From assembly GCF_016863015.1 (NCBI RefSeq), contig NZ_BOOB01000003.1, positions 124,001 through 188,000 of the forward strand: a stretch of DNA of 64,000 bases, given 5' to 3'. Every line of letters starts with the position of its first letter. Position 1 is the stretch's first letter. The DNA is from Microbispora amethystogenes. Its GTDB lineage: Bacteria > Actinomycetota > Actinomycetes > Streptosporangiales > Streptosporangiaceae. Shown here piece after piece: positions 59,830 to 64,000 of this stretch. Both the position numbers and the translations under genes were made by a program. The notes beneath the pieces were generated by a model that saw nothing but the letters and a program-made list of their open reading frames with translations, was not told where the DNA came from and ran no database searches.

Positions 59830-60977
59830 GCCACGACCTCCGTGAGCGGCAGCTCGGCGCGCAGCTCGAACCCGCCGCGCGTCGCGTTGGCGCCGGTCAG
59901 CGTGCCGCCGAGCGCCCTGGCCCGGTCCGCCAGCGAGGTTAGCCCGAAGCCGCCGGACGACCGGTCGTCGCGGCCCTTCCCGTCGTCGCTGACCACGAGC
60001 ACGACCCGGTCGTCGCCGAAGGTGAGCGTGCCCCGCACGTGCTCGGCTCCGGCATGCCGCAGCGCGTTGGTGAGCCCCTCCTGCAGCACCCGGTAGAGGA
60101 CGAGCTCGACGTCGGGCGTGAGGAGCCGTTCCTCGCCCCGCACCTCGAACCGTACGCTGATGCCGGTGCCGTCGAACGACGCGGCGAGCCGTTCGAGCGC
60201 GGCGCTGCCCACCCGGCCGTCCAGCGCGAGCGGGCGCAGCGCGCGCACCCAGCGCCGGGCGTCGGCCAGCGCCTCGACGGTGAGCTCCTTGGCCTGGCGG
60301 ACCTCCTCCCAGGCGGCGTCGGGGCGGCGTTCCCGGAAGCGCTCGGCGTTCTCCAGGCCCATCTTGACGACGGTCAGGTGATGGCCGACGGAGTCGTGCA
60401 TCTCCGCCGCCATCCTCGCCCGCTCCTCGGCGACGGCCAGCTCCCTGATGCGTTCGAGGAGCCCCCGCGCCTCCTCCCGGCTGCGCCGCGCGGCCAGCGT
60501 GGAGGAGGTCATGCCCAGCACGAACGCCGCGAGCACCGCGCCGAGACCCATCTCCTGCAGGCCGTCGAGCACGGTCTTGTGGAAGATCAGGGGGACCGCC
60601 GCGAACATCACCACCGCGAGGCAGGACAGGATGATCGTCGCGGCCCGCATGCTGTAGATGAAGGCCAGGTTGGCCACGGCGATGAGGATCAGGGGGAGCT
60701 GGGTGCTGTAGGCGCCGCTGATGCCCAGCATGGTGGTCGCCACGAGGAACAGCGGGGCCGCCCAGCGGCGGCCCTCCGCCCGGTCCCAGGGCAGCAGCGG
60801 CCACAGCGCCACGACCAGCCCGAGGTTGGCGGCGAACAGCACATACTCCAGCACGCTGCCGACGCCGAGCAGCACCGCCTGCACGAGGCCGGCCGCCATG
60901 ACCGCCGTGACCGCCCAGAACACGAGGTTGAACAGGAACGGCCGGTCGGCGTCCCGAAGCCAGTCGAAACCCGCCAT
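59826..60977 (-). CDS. NarL-type sensor histidine kinase
   Basis: A 383-residue kinase with about six membrane helices (roughly 15-165) and no large extracellular loop. The HisKA_3 phosphoacceptor is in MAAEMHDSVGHHLTVVKMGLENAERF, and the HATPase domain shows VLYRVLQEGLTNALRHAGAEHV and DDGKG...GFGLTSLADRARALGG. It phosphorylates the response regulator encoded next to it. The signal is unknown; lack of an outer loop suggests a membrane-linked signal or partner. Confidence 0.92.
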   Translation of the reverse strand: MAGFDWLRDADRPFLFNLVFWAVTAVMAAGLVQAVLLGVGSVLEYVLFAANLGLVVALWPLLPWDRAEGRRWAAPLFLVATTMLGISGAYSTQLPLILIAVANLAFIYSMRAATIILSCLAVVMFAAVPLIFHKTVLDGLQEMGLGAVLAAFVLGMTSSTLAARRSREEARGLLERIRELAVAEERARMAAEMHDSVGHHLTVVKMGLENAERFRERRPDAAWEEVRQAKELTVEALADARRWVRALRPLALDGRVGSAALERLAASFDGTGISVRFEVRGEERLLTPDVELVLYRVLQEGLTNALRHAGAEHVRGTLTFGDDRVVLVVSDDGKGRDDRSSGGFGLTSLADRARALGGTLTGANATRGGFELRAELPLTEVVA

Positions 60978-61063
60978 GCTCCGACCCTAGATCGCCACGG
61001 TGCGGATGCAACCCGCCATCGGGACCATGACCGGAGTCATGCCGCCGCCGCAGGCACACCCGT

Positions 61064-61091
61064 GCCCCGCCCGCGTTCGTACGGGCGGGGC
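61064..61091 (-). terminator. Terminator of the glycoside hydrolase gene
   Basis: A perfect 10-bp stem, GCCCCGCCCG / CGGGCGGGGC, with an 8-nt loop, about 25 bp after the hydrolase stop. No T-tract. Confidence 0.75.
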
Positions 61092-61116
61092 AGGGTGAGA
61101 GGCACGGCGAGCAGGT

Positions 61117-62961
61117 CTAAGTCGCGGAGCAGGTGACCGGCGAGGGCACGTCGTTCGCGCCGGTCGCGTTGCCGGTGAAGCCGAACGACGTGGACGCGCC
61201 GGCCGCCAGGGAGCCGTTGTAGTTCACGTTCTTCGCGGTGACCGCGGCCCCCGACTGGGACACCGTGGCGTTCCAGGAGGAGCTGATCGTCTGGCCGTTG
61301 CGGTACGACCAGCCGACGGTCCAGCCGGAGATCGCGCTGGTCCGGGTGTTCTTCACCGTCACCTCGGCCTGGAACCCGCCCGGCCAGGAGTTGGTCACCG
61401 TGTACGTCGCCGTGCAGCCCTGGCCCGGGTTGGGGGAGCCCGACGGCGAGGACGACGGCGAGACCGACGGAGACGGGGACGGCGAGGGCGAGGCGGACGG
61501 CGACGGCGACGGGGAGGGCGACGACGTGCCGCCGCCGCTCGCCTTGAGCACGGTGACCGAGTAGGGCGGGAGCGTGATCGAGGTGGCCGACGACGCGCTG
61601 CTCGTGCTGATCGAGGTGGCGCCCTTGCGCCACTGCACGACGGTCGCCGCGTTGCCGGGGGAGAAGCCGGAGTAGGACAGCGACACCGTCGTGGAGTTGT
61701 TCAGGTCCTTGTTGATCAGCACGACGTTGACCCCGTTCGAGGTCTTCACGGCGTGCGCGGCGAGCTGCGAGGTGGACGAGGACGCCTTGACCAGGGTGTC
61801 GCCCGGCGACCCGGCCTTACCCACCATCGACAGGCCGAAGTACGGCGGGAACGGCGTGTTCGCCGCGGGCTCGCCGGAGGCGCCGGAGGACAGGATGCCC
61901 TCGTCGTGGTAGTCGGGGGTCCCGTCATCACCGGTGGCCGGGCCCTGGCTGGTCCCGTTGTGCAGGTTCCACCAGTCGAGGTTCATCGCGCCGTTCTCGA
62001 ACCACGTCAGATAGCTGTCGGTGGCGAACAGCGCGGCGGTCGCGGTGGTGAGCTGGTAGCTGGGGTTCAGCTCGGTCACCGAGATGCCGATGCTCGACGC
62101 CCTGCTCCCGGCGTACTTGGAGATCAGGGAGCGGACCGTGCTGGTGATCGTCGAGATCTGCGAGACCTTGCCGAGGCTGTCGGCGGCCGAGGTGGCGCCG
62201 GGGTACCAGTGGACGATGACGAAGTCGGCCTTGTCCTTCACGATCGACATGACCGTGTTGTTCCAGTCGGCGCTGTCGCCGGAGCCGACGATGCCGTCCG
62301 GCCAGCCGCCCGGGGTGGTGAGCACCACGCCGATCTTGATGGAGGAGTCGACGGCCTTCATGGCCGAGATGTACTGCAGCACGTTGTTCGCGTACGCCTT
62401 GGGGCTCTTGTCGGAGTGGTTGTCCTGCTCCCAGCCCGAGCCATAGTGGCCGTTGCCGTAGACCTCGTTGCCGATCTCCCAGTACTTGACGCCGTACCCC
62501 TTGGTGACGTTGGCGTACTTCACCCAGTCGGCGGCCTCCTGCGCGGTGCCCGAGCCGTAGTTGGCGATGATGACCGGCTGCGCGCCGGCCGAGCGCACCG
62601 TGCCCATGTAGGTGTCGAAGTCGGTGTTCGGCGCCACGTAGCCGCCGTCGGCGGTGTTGGTCTTCCAGTGGTAGATGTCGCCGTACGAGCCGCCGGGGTA
62701 GCGGACGGCGGTGAAACCGGCGTCGCGCAGCAGGCCCGCGATGGGGGCGCTGTTCATGTTCCCGTCGTAGACGGCGACGTTGACCCCGTGCCCGGCGGCG
62801 GGGATCGTGCCCAGGCTCGTGCCGGTGTTCACCGTCACGGTGGCGGATGTCGCGGCCGACGCGGGTGCGACGGTGACGGCCGTGACCGACGCGGCGGCGA
62901 GCGCCGCGGACGTCAGCAGGGCCAGTCCGACGCGCCGCCGGCCTGTGAGCGAGGCGTGCAT
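61117..62961 (-). CDS. Secreted clan GH-A glycoside hydrolase with CBM2
   Basis: A 614-residue exported enzyme, best described as arabinofuranosidase-like. Signal peptide 1-37 (ends PASAA). The TIM-barrel domain has the clan GH-A acid/base in WEIGNE (E166) and probable nucleophile in SVTELNP (E297). A small beta domain follows (about 390-470), then a PSPSPS linker (about 475-507), and a family 2 cellulose-binding module to the end with paired cysteines (GQGCTATYTV and VTCSAT) and surface tryptophans (NSWPGGF, WTVGWSYRNG). AAGGAG precedes the ATG. Substrate (arabinan, arabinoxylan or another plant glycan) is not proven by sequence. Confidence 0.85.
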   Translation of the reverse strand: MHASLTGRRRVGLALLTSAALAAASVTAVTVAPASAATSATVTVNTGTSLGTIPAAGHGVNVAVYDGNMNSAPIAGLLRDAGFTAVRYPGGSYGDIYHWKTNTADGGYVAPNTDFDTYMGTVRSAGAQPVIIANYGSGTAQEAADWVKYANVTKGYGVKYWEIGNEVYGNGHYGSGWEQDNHSDKSPKAYANNVLQYISAMKAVDSSIKIGVVLTTPGGWPDGIVGSGDSADWNNTVMSIVKDKADFVIVHWYPGATSAADSLGKVSQISTITSTVRSLISKYAGSRASSIGISVTELNPSYQLTTATAALFATDSYLTWFENGAMNLDWWNLHNGTSQGPATGDDGTPDYHDEGILSSGASGEPAANTPFPPYFGLSMVGKAGSPGDTLVKASSSTSQLAAHAVKTSNGVNVVLINKDLNNSTTVSLSYSGFSPGNAATVVQWRKGATSISTSSASSATSITLPPYSVTVLKASGGGTSSPSPSPSPSASPSPSPSPSVSPSSSPSGSPNPGQGCTATYTVTNSWPGGFQAEVTVKNTRTSAISGWTVGWSYRNGQTISSSWNATVSQSGAAVTAKNVNYNGSLAAGASTSFGFTGNATGANDVPSPVTCSAT

Positions 62962-63095
62962 GGAGGAGCTCCTTCGAGCGATCGCGCTGTCGCCCGTGCC
63001 GGGCGCAGATCGAGCCGCATCCTGTTCCCCGCCACCCCGCACGGTCAACGAGAAGACCCCTCGCAACCTCCTGACCTGCGGTCGATTTCGTATGG

Positions 63096-63105
63096 AGTTG
63101 CAACT
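63096..63105. promoter_or_regulatory. Palindrome upstream of the glycoside hydrolase gene
   Basis: AGTTGCAACT is a perfect 10-bp palindrome within GAAAGTTGCAACTCC on the gene's strand, about 135 bp before its start and in an AT-richer patch. It is operator-like, perhaps for a LacI- or similar sugar regulator. Weak support. Confidence 0.35.
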
Positions 63106-63128
63106 TTCATCATGCCGTCATGGTCATG

Positions 63129-63835
63129 TCACGGCGACAGCAGACACGCCAGGGCGTGTTCGAGCTCCTCGGGAGTCGCGACGGGCGCCGCCCAGGGGAC
63201 CCGGATGAGATGGCCGGGCCCCGGCCGCAGAGTGGCGCCGTAGCGGTCCAGCTCCCACAGCCACACCTCGCCGGGAGCCGCCTCGCCCGTCAGCCTCTCC
63301 GCCGCCTCCCTGAGCTGCTGCGCGTGGGACCCGTTGACGTGGCGCACCATGCGCTCGGCCGGTGGCAGCAGCGGGTCGGGGGCCGAGGCGAGGTACGTCT
63401 CGGCGTCGAGGACGCCCGAGTCCCCGCCGGTCAGATAGATCACGTGGCAGACGTCGACGCGCACCAGCGCGGGAGCACCGCCCTCGACGGCCGCGAAGAG
63501 GTCCTCGTCGGGGCACGCCTCCGCGATGGCGACGGCGGCGGCGCGGGCACGGGCCGCGTCCAGCCGCGCACCTTGAGCAGGGCGCGGGGCCGCTCGACCC
63601 CCCCGACCTCCCTGCTCGCGGAGAGGTCGACCGTCACCAGGGTCTCGGCGGGTGCGCCGTAGAGGACCTCGCCCGGCCGCACCAGCAGGACCGGCCGGCC
63701 CCTGCCGTCCACACCGCCGCGGGCGGCGGCCGTGGGCACGTCCGACCCGGCGACCGAGACGTGGGTGGGCGCCGACAGGGCCGCGAGAGTGCGTACGCGC
63801 TCGGGGACCGGGGGAGCGGTGACGGGATGCCGCAT
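63129..63835 (-). pseudogene. DUF2470-domain protein gene broken by a frameshift
   Basis: Two overlapping frames together make one DUF2470 protein of about 235 residues. The first half (start ATG 63835, with GAAGGAG five to six bases upstream) reads MRHPVTAPPVPERVRTLAAL to ALLKVRG. The frame is then lost near 63568; the continuation RLDAARARAAAVAIAEACPD in the -1 frame leads into VRVDVCHVIYLTGG and the DUF2470 core (MVRHVNGSHAQQLREAAERL, ending at 63129). A single missing base or two extra bases in CGCGGCTGGACG explains it. It may be real inactivation or a sequencing error. DUF2470 proteins are related to haem-utilisation proteins, and iron boxes lie upstream. Confidence 0.75.
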
Positions 63836-63851
63836 GGGAGCTCCTTCGATG

Positions 63852-63884
63852 TAGGTTAGGCTCACCTTAGTAAGGCTTACCTAA
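63852..63884. promoter_or_regulatory. Two overlapping iron (DtxR/IdeR-type) boxes
   Basis: TAGGTTAGGCTCACCTTA (63852-63869) and TTAGTAAGGCTTACCTAA (63867-63884) each resemble the 19-bp DtxR/IdeR/DmdR box TTAGGTTAGGCTAACCTAA and overlap by three bases. They lie 17 bp before the DUF2470 ATG and 17 bp before the rpsD ATG. Repression by iron-loaded regulator is expected for DUF2470; an effect on rpsD is possible. Confidence 0.78.
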
Positions 63885-63901
63885 CTTGGAAAGAGGGCGC
63901 C

Positions 63902-64000
63902 ATGCGTTACACGGGACCGAAGGTGCGGCTGTCGCGCCGGGCGGGCGTTCCGCTCACCCGCAAGGCGGTGAAGTACTTCGAGGCCCGGCCCTACCCGCCC
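63902..64000 (+). CDS. rpsD: 30S ribosomal protein S4, 5-prime end only
   Basis: The first 33 codons are present before the window ends. They read RYTGPKVRLSRRAGVPL followed by TRKAVKYFEARPYPP, the typical N-terminus of the zinc-free S4 of actinomycetes (no CxxC pattern). S4 is a primary 16S rRNA-binding protein. ATG preceded by an AGAGGG site. In related genomes rpsD is a stand-alone gene, as it seems here. Confidence 0.9.
   Translation, partial: MRYTGPKVRLSRRAGVPLTRKAVKYFEARPYPP

Overview
The window is very GC-rich DNA (third codon positions almost all G or C) with frequent GTG starts and chains of 4-bp ATGA/GTGA gene overlaps. Gene content (DivIVA and SepF in the division cluster, an F420-type oxidoreductase, an ileS T-box, a CBM2-tailed secreted glycosidase, DUF3040, DUF4031, Ser/Thr kinases) points to a filamentous actinomycete. 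The gene order fits a member of the Streptosporangiales. That family-level placement is an inference from style and synteny, not a database match.

Region by region: (1) 1-4200 holds a small secreted cysteine-rich peptide and a persulfide-detoxification cluster on the minus strand: cstR-like regulator, small ORF, rhodanese, TauE/SafE exporter and CstB-like persulfide dioxygenase-rhodanese. Four near-identical TACCCC-GGGGTA palindromes are spread through it. (2) 4288-10165 has DUF4031, an HD hydrolase, an accessory set of the carbon monoxide dehydrogenase type (MoxR-like ATPase, VWA protein, XdhC, MobA-like transferase) without the enzyme genes, and a SAM methyltransferase. (3) 10305-16105 runs F420 oxidoreductase, pepQ, efp, nusB, methyltransferase, dinB and DUF3040. 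(4) 16121-16500 is a non-coding stretch with a 202-bp inverted-repeat element, a terminator and a 14-bp tandem repeat. (5) 16511-21318 (minus) is a moxR-DUF58-transglutaminase operon.

(6) 21722-41903 is the complete dcw division and cell wall cluster: mraZ, rsmH, ftsL, ftsI, murE, a tiny repeat-peptide ORF, murF, mraY, murD, ftsW, murG, murC, ftsQ, ftsZ, ylmE, sepF, yggT, divIVA. Nearly all genes overlap by 4 bp, so they are probably translationally coupled. MraZ-type boxes sit exactly on the mraZ promoter, and a 31-bp palindrome sits in the ftsZ leader. The pgeF gene usually found between ftsZ and ylmE is missing. (7) After divIVA comes a low-complexity membrane protein with Ada-like zinc motifs at both ends of its soluble part, then ileS (minus) under a T-box, and dksA-like, lspA and rluD genes.

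(8) 50710-54389 carries two Ser/Thr kinase genes in the same orientation. (9) 54774-62961 has two secreted metallopeptidases (M14, M1), a two-component system, and a secreted glycoside hydrolase with a CBM2. (10) The right edge holds a frameshifted DUF2470 gene, tandem iron boxes and the first 33 codons of rpsD.

A recurring feature is short tandem repetition (9- to 15-bp units) at gene ends and gene junctions. The most novel-looking items are the HGAPV pentapeptide-repeat ORF coupled between murE and murF, the stop-less TauE-CstB junction that contains an operator, the 202-bp MITE-like element, and the double Ada-like membrane protein after divIVA.
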